NCBI GenBank assembly: GCA_022266195.1
Contig: WHVY01000001.1
Span: 11,346,001-11,410,000, forward strand
Source: Tetranychus cinnabarinus
Lineage: Eukaryota > Arthropoda > Arachnida > Trombidiformes > Tetranychidae
Direction of reading: 5' to 3'
Length of the DNA stretch: 64,000 nucleotides
Shown: positions 24,194 through 37,589 of the stretch, in pieces
How positions within the stretch are numbered: position 1 is the first letter of the stretch
How the letters are laid out: each line of letters begins with the position of its first letter
Program-made: the position numbers and the translations under genes
The notes under the pieces: generated by a model
Database searches by the model: none
Seen by the model: only the letters and a program-made list of their open reading frames with translations
Told to the model about the DNA's origin: nothing

Positions 24194-27100
24194 ATTGTGA
24201 GTCCTTTTATGAGTAGTAGGAGGAGGATAAAGATGAAAATAGCAGGGAAGACAAGTGGGATGAAGAGGAAGGCGGACTTACCTTTACAGGGATTACCTTG
24301 GTTCCTGTAAAGAAATGGGTTGAACATTTCTTTCCTTCTTTCCTTGCATTGGATATGGAAGCCAAGTTGAAGCAATTTTCTTAAGATCAACTAATCAAAA
24401 TTATCAACTTTACACTGTTATCCATATTCATTTACTAATTGACTTTGCTGCTATCATCATCATCGTTATTGTCTTCACATTTTGGTTGAGTTCATCATCA
24501 TCATATCCACTGACTTCATATTATTGAAACTCTTATCAACTAGTGACAAAGATTTATTGAAACTGATGTTTCAACTTTTGTTAAACCTTTCATTTACCTT
24601 GCTACAACTTTAAGATTTACATTCCCTGAGCTTTTACATTTTCATTCACTTTTTGTTTAATTCCTAATACTTAACTATCAATTGATTGGCACTTGATTGA
24701 TGTGCCAAGTTTGCTCCATCGACTTCAAGTGACATTAAGACTTGCAAAAAACTTTATTTTAATATTAATCAGTAAGAAGAGGATCAGAAAAATCTTAATA
24801 CTGACAAGCTGTTTATTGATAGCTTTTAATAGTCAACGGAAGATTGAAAGAAATGAAAACTTTTCTTGCAACAGTTTCAATGTTTTTACGTTTTAAACAC
24901 ATTTCCACCATTTCATGGTTCAGTTGAACGTTTCGACTAATTTTGTGTTTATAATGGCAGCTTATTATTGTAATGATGATAATGAGGTTGATAATCATGA
25001 AATGAATAACATATGAACCATAAAATTGGTGTTGCACCTTTGTGTATTTAAACTGACTCTTATTAACATTATAATAGGAACCATTTTATCAACTGAATGA
25101 AAATGGGCAGAAAAAAATTTGTCACAAAAAAAAGAGAGAAGCGAATAATAATTGAATAATAAAGTCTATTTTAACTTTACCTTACATTGTATTTGATAAC
25201 AATAATGGCAACAATAATAGTAGGCAAAGATGAACGTTTAGTGGCCTTTCAAACTTTAACCTTGTAACAAGTTGGCCACATTTTTGCTCCATTATTCAAA
25301 TTAACATTGGTTACAAGCCTTGCCATTGTAATTAAGCGTTTGCGATTTGATGAATCGTTTGATGAACGATTAACCTTTTCCTTTGAAAAATGACTTCGCT
25401 AAAAGTGTCCATTCAAAACTCAAATAGATCGCAATTCCTCTCTTCTTCATCTCAAATGTTCTTGAAAGATTGAAGATATTTGCATTCTGAGAATGAATCT
25501 CTTGTTATAAGTATCACTCGACTAACTCATATTGATCAAAAAGATTTTGCAAAAAATGGAAATTTTCAAAACTCGATTTTTACTAATGAGAAGCAAAAGT
25601 TTAGCGACTTTGGAAAAATGTCGCTTCTTCTGGTTGGGATTCAGTCATTTTAAAGTTGGTTTTATTAGAGCAAATGAATTGTTTAAAGAGCGATAAAAAT
25701 GAATGAAATGTCATGATGAAGTAAATTGTAAATAATATTTATCCCAATATGTTGCAATTACATTGACTATTATTGTGATAACATGTAACAGGGAATGAAA
25801 GTATGAGCATTGAATAATAAAACAATGAGAACTGTGAGAATGAAAGTGAGGAAAGATGAAAAAGTTTTGTCTCTTTTTTGTTCCCGCGATTAACTTATTC
25901 AATATAAAATCATATTATCAAGTGAGTCAGACATACTGTGAGGTTTAGGGTTGAAGACGGGCAACAATAATATAGCAAATAAGTTGACAATTGTGATACG
26001 ATCAAAGTAAATTGTTAACCTTTATTTTCATTGCTCATGTTTACTTTTATTTTTCCTCATTTCAACATGAAAAGCCATTTCAATTCATTTCCTCCTCTCA
26101 CCACAATTGACCCAGGGCCAAAAGCAAAAACTATTCATGTTACCATATCTAATGACCCTCAACCCTTCCACCTCCTCCTCCTCCTCCTACTCTTAGCCTT
26201 TCTCTCTCTCTCTCGTTAAATGATCTTTTACTTTGTGAATCCTTTTTTTGTTCTTGGCCAAGTTAAACCTTTTAATATGCTTTGAATTTCATTTTGTTTG
26301 TTTGTTTGATATTTTGTTTGTCCATCAATCTGTCAATTTCAATAATTTTGTTTCTCTCTTTACTGGTTCACATCCCTTGACCAGTCAATCCCAAACAATT
26401 TAAACAACTGGTTTTTCATATCAAATGTTAATGATCTTCATCGCTATCAATATTGTATGGATAGAGTAAACATTGGCCATTAAAGTATGAAAGACAAACT
26501 TTTGGCCATTCAGTCAACACTTGCACAATATTAAGGTTGACCATTAATTAATTATACCTATTTGATGAAGGGCGAGTGATGAGGGAACACGATAAATGCC
26601 AACGGTTTTACTGTTCAGTCTAGGGGGTCCTTTGGTCGAGACAATGAGACGGGATGAAATGGGCATCGAAATGGGCATGAACAGGCAAGCTCAATCACTT
26701 AATATTACTAATGATATGTTAAACGCGAATAACTTTGAAACTAGAAGAGTTGGAAAATCGGGAATCGAGTTGAGGCAGTTCGGTGGCGTTCATTTTCCAA
26801 GTGTTAAGATCATCCAAAATGACTTCTTTATTTGATCTTCGATCGATATTTGACAGACATCTTCTGGAATCGTCAATCTTTCTGACTGAATAATTTTGTT
26901 AGCTCTCATTTTTGATTGTAAAATTAGCCAAACTCCATCATTCAGTTATGTCAACGTTTTTTGAGAAAAGGTAATTTCCTTTCTGTACTGCATTTAACAT
27001 CGATTTGGGAACAAAGCTTTTGATCCTCAGTGTCAAAATATCAGTTTTATTTGTTACATCTTTTCGCTCAGCTATTTTATCAATTCACAGTAAACAAAGG

Positions 27101-30100
27101 GTTTTACCATTTTTGAACAATTAAAACTTAATCGCACTGTTGTTTCGCTCATTCGCTCTCACTGTCTACAAACGGACTGATGAAACAACTTTCATCTTTT
27201 CATCTCTTGCAATGTCACGAGTGATTTGTCGGTAAATCGAAGTGTTTTTGTTGAATTTTTGAGGGAAAAGATTTTCGTGTTTTAGCGATTAAAATTTTAA
27301 CTTTGAACATTTTTGTACCTATACAAAGGCATCGAGTCTCAACCCTTGACTCGAAAGTCAAAGGTTTTCATTGACTTCCTTAATCATCAATAAATAATTG
27401 GCAAGAAATGCTACAAAATGTGAATCCCTCCCACACTGGGATCGTATAAAAATTTACCTTAAATTGAACGTAAAAAGGTAGCTCAGTTTTGCTACAACAC
27501 ATTATATAATGATAAATGATTTAGCTTTTTCAATTGTTGTAATGACTGGGAGAAAAAAGTACTTTAATGGCAATTTAATCCTCCAACCAGATTGAATCAG
27601 CAAAGGCAAGTAAACCAATTTAAGGAACCACCAAAAGTCTAGCAAGTAAGTGTTAAAGTGAATATAAAAAATGAGGTTAAATTGTGTTGCTCAATTTTCA
27701 ATCTTGTGGGTGACATTTAAGGGTAAATCAATCACAGATTAAGGATGACAAGAGTAACAATAAACAACAACAAGACCAACAATGATCAACAACAACACAG
27801 GACCATTAAATTAGGCTGCTTTTTTTTGCCTCACAATTGAACTAAATGGCTACAAAATGAGGAACATTAGGAAATGTATGAAAAGTATCGAGAAGAGCAG
27901 AGAGAGGAAATTATGAAGAGGGAAAGATGAAGGAGGAGTCGATCTGATGGTGAATGAAACATTTAAAGATATTGTTCATTGAATCGAGAGAAAAGAGGAG
28001 AAAATGAAAGATTATTAAAAATGAAATGATGACAAAAGAGACTGAAAATGAGATAAACTTTACTCCCACTGAGTTGATAATTTTTTAAGTTTTTCCCAGA
28101 GGCTAATTTGAACAAACAATTGGCTTGTGAAAATATCATCACAGCCATTATTAGCAACATTAAAGAGTATCAAAAGTAACATCATTATCAACAACACAAG
28201 CCAAAATGGAAGGCAAAAGTTTCTCTTTTTTTTTGTCGCCATTCAAGGTTCCATGTTGAAGTACAAAAGAGTTTTGAATCATTTTCTTCCTCTGCATTTC
28301 CACCTTAACATTGGTTAACAGAATCATTAGCGACTGAAAATTGAGACAACCAAATCAAGTGGCATTTATCATATTATTTACAAGTCTTTTGTGCAAGTGT
28401 TGGACAACTAAATATGGATTGTATCCAGAAAATGGTTTTTTTTGCTTCTCATTCATTATAATTTGTTACATAAGATGAGAAGATACAGTGACATGATAAA
28501 AGATGAGCGTTTTGCTTCTTCCCTTGATGGTGATTATGTTTACAGTTGATGTGTTTGTATTGAACATAAAAAAGTAGGCAATTGAAAGCTCTGAAAGACT
28601 GTTGATATTGATCTTGTTCAGGCATTTGTTCAACTCAATTTTGCTTTTCTTTATTCACTTTTCTGGCTTTTCAATGGTAAAAATGTTTATCAGCATTTTT
28701 CATTACTTTTTTTTCCATCTCTTCACTTTGGATTTTCATGGAAATCATGAGTTTTGTTTGTTCTGTTTGATGCTTTCTTTTTTTTACACTTTTTTTTGTT
28801 CAAATGCAAAATTTGGAAATACATTTTTACTCTTTTTGGTTACACTGTTAACAATGTTATTACCGACTGACCAATGCTATTATTATGTTGGTCAACCGCG
28901 AAACGTGATCGACATACTTAATGGTTGATTAGATTTGTTTGTTCCTACAGTTTCCCCTTACTTAAGGTGTACCAAAAGTCTTAACAAGTTTACCAAATGA
29001 ATCAAAATCAGTTGGACCAAAAGTGAGAATTGAATGAGAGGTGAAAAAACAAAGAGTCATGACAACATTGAATCTTATCTATAAATCTGATCACTTATTG
29101 TCCAAGTCAGAAGAAAATCCGATAGAAATGATTGATTATAAACTGATCAGCAACGTATGAAACAAATTGAAAAACTTCGAATCGCTTCAACAGTTAAAGA
29201 TAAAATTTAGTTAAATAACAAACAAAAGTACAACTTTATTTTTAAAATTAGCGAAAATTTATCAGAAATTATTCTAGAAAACGGAAATTCCAGCGTCTAT
29301 TTTTTCTCGTCAATTGTTAGTAACATTAAAAAATTGGACAAAAGTTTAAGAATTCTTGCTTAATGGAAACTAATTTAATAGATTTTTGTTGAATCGTTGT
29401 TATTCAGATTATTTAACATGGAGGTCAATAGAAGCAAACAAAAACATTGTAAGATTTTGTGATTTTTGGGTTCTCCGAAAAATTGTCATCCATTATCAGA
29501 TGTTTATCATTTTGTTATCTTTCATTATCGTTTTTGAAGAGTAACAATTGAAAATGTTTATCAAGATCGAAGTTTCTCCGTTCTTCTGGAATAACGAAGA
29601 TGCTTCCATTTGGAAATATTGAAAGAACCCAAAAAGACACAAAGAGTTGAAATTTTGCATCAATTTAGTTTTATTACCGATCATAATTGATTTTGGATTC
29701 TGGTTTGTTTACCAACATAACCAGTTTTGGATATTGAATAAAAACGATACTTTGATACTGAGTAAACAAAAGCATTTCAAGGCAAAAATAAAACCTTATT
29801 TTTTCTCGTTTTTATAGTCATTTTTGTCAACTTTTCATTTCTTTTTTTCAGCCCAAAATGGATCTGTAAAGCAAAGCTAAACAGAAGAGGTTTTCCCTGT
29901 ACAACATTAGTGAACTGATGAAAGCTGATTGTTTAACAGGCAATTGTAACATGTTCATTCATGATCACCTAACATCATCATCATCATTAGACTGATTATT
30001 ATCATTGACCACATAAAATGGCCAAAAACATTTTCTTTTCCCTTTCAAAGAGTGAACATTAATTTGGCCTTTCCTTTGGTCCAAAAAGTTTGATTCAGAG

Positions 30101-32756
30101 GTTAACCTTTCTTATACTTTTCTTTTCTCGAGGATAATTTATTACGGAAGTGATAATAGGCTGTTACTAGACTTCCCTGTTTATCAGCTTATTTCTGCTT
30201 CTTTCCTTCTCCAAACACGATAACTTATGAGGAGGTAAAAAAAAGACTTGACTGGGAAGGAACAAAAAATCCCTCTTTTCTGTTCGATAAAAGGCAAAAG
30301 GAATAAAAATAGGTGCGAATAGATTAAACGATGTAAGCTTGTTATTATCACCATTGCCACCATCATCTAACTATTAGGTTGACCATGAGTTAGATAATGA
30401 AGACAATGAAAGGGAATGAGTGAAAGGATAACTGGGAATGATGATTGATGAAGAAAATGAGTTTCATCTTTTGTTTACTTCTCTACATTGATATTAATCT
30501 ATCGTTTTGTTTCCTCCAGAAAAATCATTGTTGAACCATTTCTCTCACCACAAGAGTTGATAACTTAATCAACAGTTCATTTAATCTTTACACACACACG
30601 TAAGTATTGTGTCAGTCACTTGTTTAGCTCGACACACGTTTTCAGTGCCGTGAAGAGGAAAAGTTGGAAACACGAAAAAAATGAAACATTCAAAGACCAA
30701 CACACATTAATCAAAGATTCAACCTTTTTTTATTAATTTAACAGTTTATTACCGCCATTAACTGTTATCATTGTTGTCACCAGTTTTGGGACAGTTTAGG
30801 GCACAAAATTGCATTTGCAATTAAACTGTTTCAATCCATTTTTTGTGTCTTTTACTTTTCAATAAAAAGGACAAAATTTTGAAGCGACTGTTGAAAGGCC
30901 ATCAATTATCGGCGTATTCAACTCACGATGCTTCTTTTGCTTCTTTGGCCAACCTTTCTTACCAATTGTACTTATTCAATTTACCATTGATCATTGACTG
31001 TTATTTAATGGAAAACTTTTTTTTACCAATTTACTGATTCATTGGTGATCCTTGATCAACAGGGAAGCCAATCATTTGAAATAAATTGTCCGCTGGGAAC
31101 ATAATTAATCTGGTTAACAGTTGAAATGTTCAATAAAATGCACAATCAATAAGAATACTTTTTTTTACTTTTCCTTCTCAAATAACAATTGCAATAAATG
31201 TTGATCAGTGAACAGTTTTTTTGTGTTACTTGCAAGTAATCATTTTAATGTTTAACCGTAATCTTAATGTGTTGTTGATGATTGGATTTGATTTAATCTA
31301 AATTAATTTGCTTCATTTTAGCTGATAAATTAGCTAATCATTAAAAGTGAGCTTTTCTTGAACGGATTTGATTAGCAAATGTAAAGCTTATTGAAACAGC
31401 AAGAGATCAACATTTCTTCCCTTTTCACCAACCTTTCTGGTTCCATTGTGATATTGACTGGGAGGGAAAAGATGAAAAGTAAACCGGAAGAAACTCCCTG
31501 TTAAGTATGTTTACTATTCTTGCTCATTGACATGATCAAGTCCGGATAAATGTTTAACTGTATTATCGATGAGATTTTACAAGAGCTGTTAGGGATAAAG
31601 GTACAACTGATAGCGTCAGTTTGACTGGGTTTACGGGTTTGAGTTTATTTTGCGTTTCTCCAAAACAATGGATAATGAGAGATTGAGTTTGGCTTTTGTG
31701 AAAGTTCAATGGATGAAAAGGAATCGAGTGAAAATGGGAAAATTGGATAATCTTTTGGATCAACTTTTCCTTTTGGCCTTTACCAGTATTTTTGATGCTT
31801 GGGTTGAGCATAAATCACTTGTTAACTTGAGGTTTGTTAAACAGTTCAACAATTGTTCAACTCGACTAGTTTACAGTAAAAAATGATGAACATTGCTTTG
31901 CATTATTGGTATTGCTTTTCAACTGATAAACTTTATTCCCTTTGATTTACTCTTTACTTGATGAGCCTTTCATTAATCATTCACCATTGATTCATTGATA
32001 TTATTCTGGTTAGTCAATAACATTTGTTTCCCTCAAATGTTACCTTTTTTATTGCAACTCGAAACTTTGATGAAAACCATTGAGTCAACTTTAATGTTTT
32101 TTTATTTCAGCTTATTTTTTACTCAATTTATAGATGGGTTTTGAGGTTTAAAATTATTTACACTCAATTGAGAATCAAATCAACTTGATGATCATAAGTC
32201 ATCGATGAAATGAAACATTCGCTTCATGAGTTTCATGAGTTCCAAGAGTTACATTTGCTTCATAAATGATCAAGGAAAATGTTGATTTTTTTAGACCAAA
32301 AATTTGTCGCCTTTAAATTCCTGTGTTACAGGCTTTGACTCATTTTGTTGGTTGTCATCATCAATTTGATTTAACATATTTGAGACACAATTGGACAATC
32401 CTTAAAGCTGGAGAAAGAAGAAAATATTTCAGTATTGATCTTTAAATTATCTTCACAGATTACAAGGTTTACCTGGTTCAGGTAAGGATTAGTAAAGGGA
32501 TACAAATTGATTACTGTTTGGACTGACTGGTGATTACATGGTGTGTTAAGAAGAATGGAAAAAATCATGTTTTCTAGTTGTACTCAGTTCTTTTGTTGTC
32601 TCATGTTTTTACGCCTTTCTTTTCTGGTGGTCCAGTTTGGTCAGTTTTAAGTAGCCTCGGTTGGTGTCCATGGGATAAGACAATGTACACAAATATTTAA
32701 CCTTAATAAGGCAATCATTTTTTATCATCTCAACCAGCATTCACTTAGGATTGTAA

Positions 32757-32774
32757 AGAGAGAGAGAGAGAGAG
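32757..32774. repeat. (GA)n microsatellite
   Basis: An uninterrupted agagag run of about nine units within the vnd-vnd intergenic region. Confidence 0.85.
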
Positions 32775-33142
32775 ATAAAATGCGATTTAAAATCGCTGTT
32801 GAACCATGAAATTGTTTTACAGATTCAATTGAAGTTCAACCTCAACTTTACCTGTAAATCCATTGTCAACCTTTTCGTTATGTGATACAACAACATCAAC
32901 AGCAGACTCTTGTAATTGGATTAACTTTTAGCGACAAAAGCCAACCAAATGTCTGTGATCATTTCAAGACTAGGTATTGACAAAAGTCAAAGCGAAACTG
33001 TTGTATTGTTTACTTTGAGGAAAAAACACGTCTCATGGTGGACTCAGGCAACATTCAACTGTATCGAAGGAACGTCCAAACTGAAGGGAACAAAACAAAA
33101 GTCAAAATTCCTGTTGACACCTTCAAGTCTGCTTTTAGCAGC

Positions 33143-33283
33143 AATCATCTTGAACACTTCAACTGGTAAAAGTATTACTTTGCAATTAGTACTGAGTATC
33201 TCTACTCAACATTAGTCAATCAGCAGTTGATAGACAAGAGCGTCAAATCTGATTTCAGGTAAAATTGTCTTTACCTGAATTGA
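33143..33283. repeat. 141-bp repeat, left copy flanking vnd copy 2
   Basis: The sequence from aatcatcttgaacac to tttacctgaattga recurs in the same orientation at 37089-37230 with only a few mismatches. It contains a perfect hairpin, caggtaaa-attgtc-tttacctg. The two copies bracket the second NK2 gene (35.1-36.4 kb). It may be an uncharacterised short dispersed element or a by-product of the duplication. Confidence 0.85.
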
Positions 33284-34165
33284 GTAGCACATTAAGAAAA
33301 GGTGAAAGCACGTTATGAATAGATTTTTCAGATGTAACATTCAATTCTGATTTCCATGAAATGATTTATTTTGATCTGTCATTCCGCAAAACTGACCATT
33401 TGCTCGATAATCTGTCTGTTTCTCATTTATTGTAACTTGCCAATTTTGTCACAAATGTATCATTTCTTGCAACTGTTGCGTCAAGTTTCGCTTTCCAATT
33501 TTTACTATTGAACGATGTCCAGGAATTTGACATTTAATAATTTTCTTTGTCGTGAAAATTAAACGCTTTCAACTCTTACCTGGCTAACTTATGCAACCTG
33601 ATGCTAAGACGAACTGATGAGAGGATAAGTTGTTTGTGTCAACTCCTATTTTGGCCTTCATAGTGATTTTATCATTTCCTTGGTTAATAATTTACAGTTT
33701 TTGTTGATAATGAAAATTGCTTGCTAGCCAGTTTTGGCCTCCTTTAGCTTAACCTTTCAATTGAACTTAGCCAAGGTAAATCAGGTAAACCTTTTCAACA
33801 AATTATTACATGAGTGCAATTCATCCAAACTATGTTAAACCAATATTTTCACTGATAAAAAAACAAAGTCGACTCTTGTCCATTAACTCTTGACCAAAAC
33901 TTGAATACTTTGTGTTATCAAAATTGACTTAATTTTACTCAACGTATTCTTGAAAAGTTAGAGTTGAATCACTAACGACACCGACTGATCAGTTAAAAAA
34001 ACACTAATCGAGCCTAATAGGTCAAGGACAATTTGGTTGAAAATCAATAAAAAAATGGAAAAGTTTGTTTTACCATTTGAAATGAAGAAACAGAAGGATA
34101 AAAATCTATCAAATCAGTAAATATTAACAAGCATTTTTCATCCTCGTCATCTTTCGCTTTCTTTT

Positions 34166-34201
34166 CATCATCATCATCATCGTCTTCTTCTTCTTCTTCT
34201 T
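34166..34201. repeat. Compound (TCA)n/(TTC)n microsatellite
   Basis: tcatcatcatcatcat followed by cttcttcttcttcttct, about 0.9 kb upstream of the vnd copy-2 coding exon. Confidence 0.8.
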
Positions 34202-35121
34202 GGTATCCAAAGAGATTAGATTGAAGTTTTAATCGTTAAGCAGTTATCATCTTTAGATCAGCTTATAACATGTCAAGCTATGAGACACTCAAAACTCAAG
34301 TGATCAGTTTCAGATAGATGATGAGTTGATTAGCTGAGAATAAGAAAGTTAGTTAAAAAGATGATGATGAAAAGGAAGACACAAGAAACCATTTAAACAT
34401 GAATCTTGCATTATCCGGATGATAAGTTTGTCTTTTCTGATTCTTTCTTCTTCTTCTTTCCTCGCTTTTTTTATATTAATTTATCCATATATATTGTGGT
34501 TTATCTGTAAACATGTTTGTTCAACAGATTTATCAGATTCCATGGAGATTATCATATTTCTGCTTATTTTCTTTTGACTTTCTTCATATTCTTTTGATGT
34601 TAATCAATCAAATGAATCGCAATCAATTAATGTAGATTAATACATCCTAAATACAATAAAATATACATTGTCGTGCCTTTTTTTATATTGAATGTGAACC
34701 ATCAAAGTCAATCCATTCACAAGGCTACAATTGATACATTTTCAAAGCCTCTGTAAAGCTCAGCTTTTTGTTTTGTTTTATCCCCGTCTTAACACTATCG
34801 AGCGCTATTGACTCGGTTTTTGTTGTTATTATCATTAGCTTTGTATTTATTGGTATATATATTTGCTAAGGACTTTAGCAAATTTTTATTGTTCACTCTG
34901 TGAATCACGCTGCCACTTTCCTGACTTTTTGTGTTTTACAGCGTTTTTCTCGACATTTCAACTTCTTGACCTTGTTTTACACCAAATTTTTCATGAGTTT
35001 TACATTCAAATCATCAATCAATCATAGGTTTCATTTTGTACTTTTAGTGTATTTTATTTAATTTATAACGACACCTAAGTTCAAGTTTGTCCATCAGTGA
35101 TACGTTTAGTTTTCAATTCAG

Positions 35122-36367
35122 GAACATGAATAGTGAAACTGAAAATTTATTGAACTCTCCGTCCAATACCAACAATAATCATAACTTTACTTATTATGAT
35201 TACAATTATTCCAGATGGTTACCATCGGCTGAACATCTCAATTTTTCTATTGGCCTGCAAGGTTCACCGACAACTCAAAGTGGAATAGGCTCATTTAATC
35301 AACTTACTCTTGATCCAACAGGATCTTGCTTAATTGACAATGGTCCATTGGATTTAATTGGAGTTACTCACCATTCACATCATCCTCATCATCCTAATCA
35401 TCATCATTATCATCCTCATCTCACTCATTTCAATCCCATCACCAATTCCAATGTCAATTTAGTTCGTTCTCATTTGAATGGAGATGATTCAAAGAATGGC
35501 ATTTTACCCTCACCAGCTACAACACCAACAACTCCGACAACCCCAACAATTAACCAACAAGAAGATAATAATCAATCCATTTTAACCATTTCATCTGATA
35601 TTACTTTGACTCCATTGACAGGTACTTCATCTGACATTACAGTTTTGTCTCCGCTGACAGGGGCTTCCTACACTGATGGAAATGGCAACCATGAAGCATC
35701 TAACCATGTTAAAGCTGAACAAGAGTCTTCCAATGGAGCAACAGTCAAATCAGAGGAAAGTTCATCTCCATCATCAACCACATCTAATTCATCAGCCAAC
35801 TTCAATGGTTCAAATGGAGGCTCAGGAGGAGGTGGTGAAATGGGAGATTCAAGTTCAAGGGAAACGAAAAAACGCAAACGTAGAGTTTTGTTTTCCAAGA
35901 ATCAAACCTATGAGCTGGAGAAACGCTTTTGCCAACAGCGATACTTGTCAGCTCAAGAGAGAGAAATTCTCGCCTCAACCATTCGATTGACGCCTACTCA
36001 GGTCAAAATTTGGTTCCAAAACCATAGGTACAAGACGAAGAGGGCTCGTCAAGAGAAGGGTCTTGATGTTGTTAACTCATTGCCTTCACCTCGTCGTGTA
36101 GCGATACCAGTGCTTGTGCGTGATGGTAAGCAACTTCAAGGTTCGTCAGGCAATATTTCAACCAATATGAAAAGTGATCTTTCAAGGTGCAACTCTTTTC
36201 AACATTTATTATCTAATCCAGGATCTATGAATGGTATGACGAGCAACAACCATGGTCATCTCAACTCGGGAAATAATCAATTTCACTCTTTACCTCAAAT
36301 GGATGTGATTCAACCAGCTTACAATAATGCATATAATAATCACATTAATCCTTGGTTTCAAAACTAA
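35122..36367 (+). CDS. vnd: NK2-class homeobox protein, vnd/NKX2-2 type (copy 2)
   Basis: The coding exon opens just after a good acceptor (tagttttcaattcag, AG at 35120-35121), and the first ATG is at 35126, giving 413 aa to the TAA at 36365-36367. An untranslated or short coding 5' exon must therefore lie upstream. The pre-homeodomain block YYDYNYSRWLPSAEH (from about residue 23) and the homeodomain (about 248-307, NHRYKTKRARQEKG) are followed by SPRRVAIPVLVRDGK, as in copy 1. The tail ends INPWFQN, where copy 1 ends HHSPWF. A His-rich stretch and an internal duplication (SDITLTPLTGTS / SDITVLSPLTGAS) are specific to this copy. No TN repressor motif is visible in this exon. Either it is encoded in the unseen 5' exon or this paralogue has lost it. 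Confidence 0.92.
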
Positions 36368-37088
36368 ATGCTGTGATTATATAGAACAATCCTAATCAAA
36401 TCCTCGATCCAATTCCTAATGTGCCTTAAATTGTCACTAATGTAGTTTAAATGTACATGAGCAAATTTAGATAAACGCCAACACTGTCAACACTTTCAAT
36501 GATAAAATTAAAACATGACAACTCAAAAGCCCATTTTACTGTGATTGTTACTTGTTACTTAAAATTGTTGATTAGGGCAACTTAGTTATTAAAGTTAATC
36601 TAGTTTTAATAATATATTGTAAGATAAATTGTGTATAAATGGGGCCAAAAAGTACAGGTCATTGTTACCTAATCCGTCAATTGGATAAACAAAATTGATT
36701 GAATAGAAGAGGGAAAATGAGATGAGAAATGGATGATGAAGATGACGGTGAAAAGAAGTAGAATGAAAATGAATGTTAAAAGAAACGGAAATGAGAAGTC
36801 ATTTGTATCATGAAGGGAGGTTGATGATACACAATAGAGTATAAGATATTCTATTGAATGATGACAGGGAATGAAAAGGTTGGATAGCGTATAATCCAAA
36901 GTCTAGTTACCGTGATATACTGAAGTCTTTGGGAGCGTGGTTAAAAAGGTGCTTTTGTTGTTGCTAAATAATATTGTAATATCTAATATGGTTAACTTGG
37001 ATTTTTTTCATCAACAACAAAATACAAAAAGGTAAAATACAAAGAGGATTTCGTGACGATTGATGACGAGCCTACTGATGATGGTAGT
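36368..37088. other. Downstream region of vnd copy 2
   Basis: Probable 3' UTR followed by AT-rich sequence. Only weak poly(A)-signal-like hexamers were seen (for example attaaa near 36585). No other gene. Confidence 0.45.
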
Positions 37089-37230
37089 AATCATCTTGAA
37101 CATTTCAGCTGGTAAAAGTATTACTTTGCAATTAGTACTGAGTATCTCTACTCAACATTAGTCAATCAGCAGTTGATAGACACGAGCGTCAAATCTGATT
37201 TCAGGTAAAATTGTCTTTACCTGAATTGAT
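37089..37230. repeat. 141-bp repeat, right copy flanking vnd copy 2
   Basis: Direct-orientation partner of the repeat at 33143-33283; differences include acacttcaact/acatttcagct and gacaagagcg/gacacgagcg. The hairpin caggtaaa...tttacctg is conserved. Confidence 0.85.
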
Positions 37231-37589
37231 GAAAATTTGAGTGCACTAGTGGTCAGGGTTAAGTTAACAAAAAAGGGTCACAGTTAAGTTAATTTTTAAG
37301 TGTTGCCATCTCGAGCATTTGCAGTTTTAAGAGACACTAAACAATAAAAATTTGACAAATCAAGTTCGATCTTGAAGGTGCTTTTATTTCTTGTTAGATG
37401 GCGACTATGAAAAAATCTCCGATTTTCTTAAAACCCTGACTAGAGTAAGGGTTGAGATAAAGAGCCTCTCTTGGAATAGCTTATTCACACTATTCAACGG
37501 GCAGCGTATTTTCATTACATTGTAATTTCATTATTTTAATCTTCCTTAATCAATGATGTTGAAAAAGGGTTCTACCAAGAGAGGTATCG

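Larger units (their letters stand above)
23230..35121. promoter_or_regulatory. Bidirectional intergenic region between two vnd genes
   Basis: About 11.9 kb without a supported gene separates the divergent starts of the two NK2 genes. It should hold both promoters, any 5' exon of the right-hand gene, and probably shared enhancers; this is inferred from the arrangement, not from recognised binding sites. It contains two inverted copies of a hAT-type MITE (23.5 and 23.9 kb), a GA microsatellite (32.76 kb), a 141-bp repeat (33.14 kb) and TCA/TTC repeats (34.17 kb). Confidence 0.5.

Noticed and set aside
32949..33215. 88-codon frame overlapping the left 141-bp repeat
   Set aside because: The second copy of the repeat is not part of an equivalent frame, and no domain is visible.
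37250..37441. Possible small MITE with ends ggtcaggg / ccctgact
   Set aside because: The inverted match is short and imperfect and no target duplication was found.
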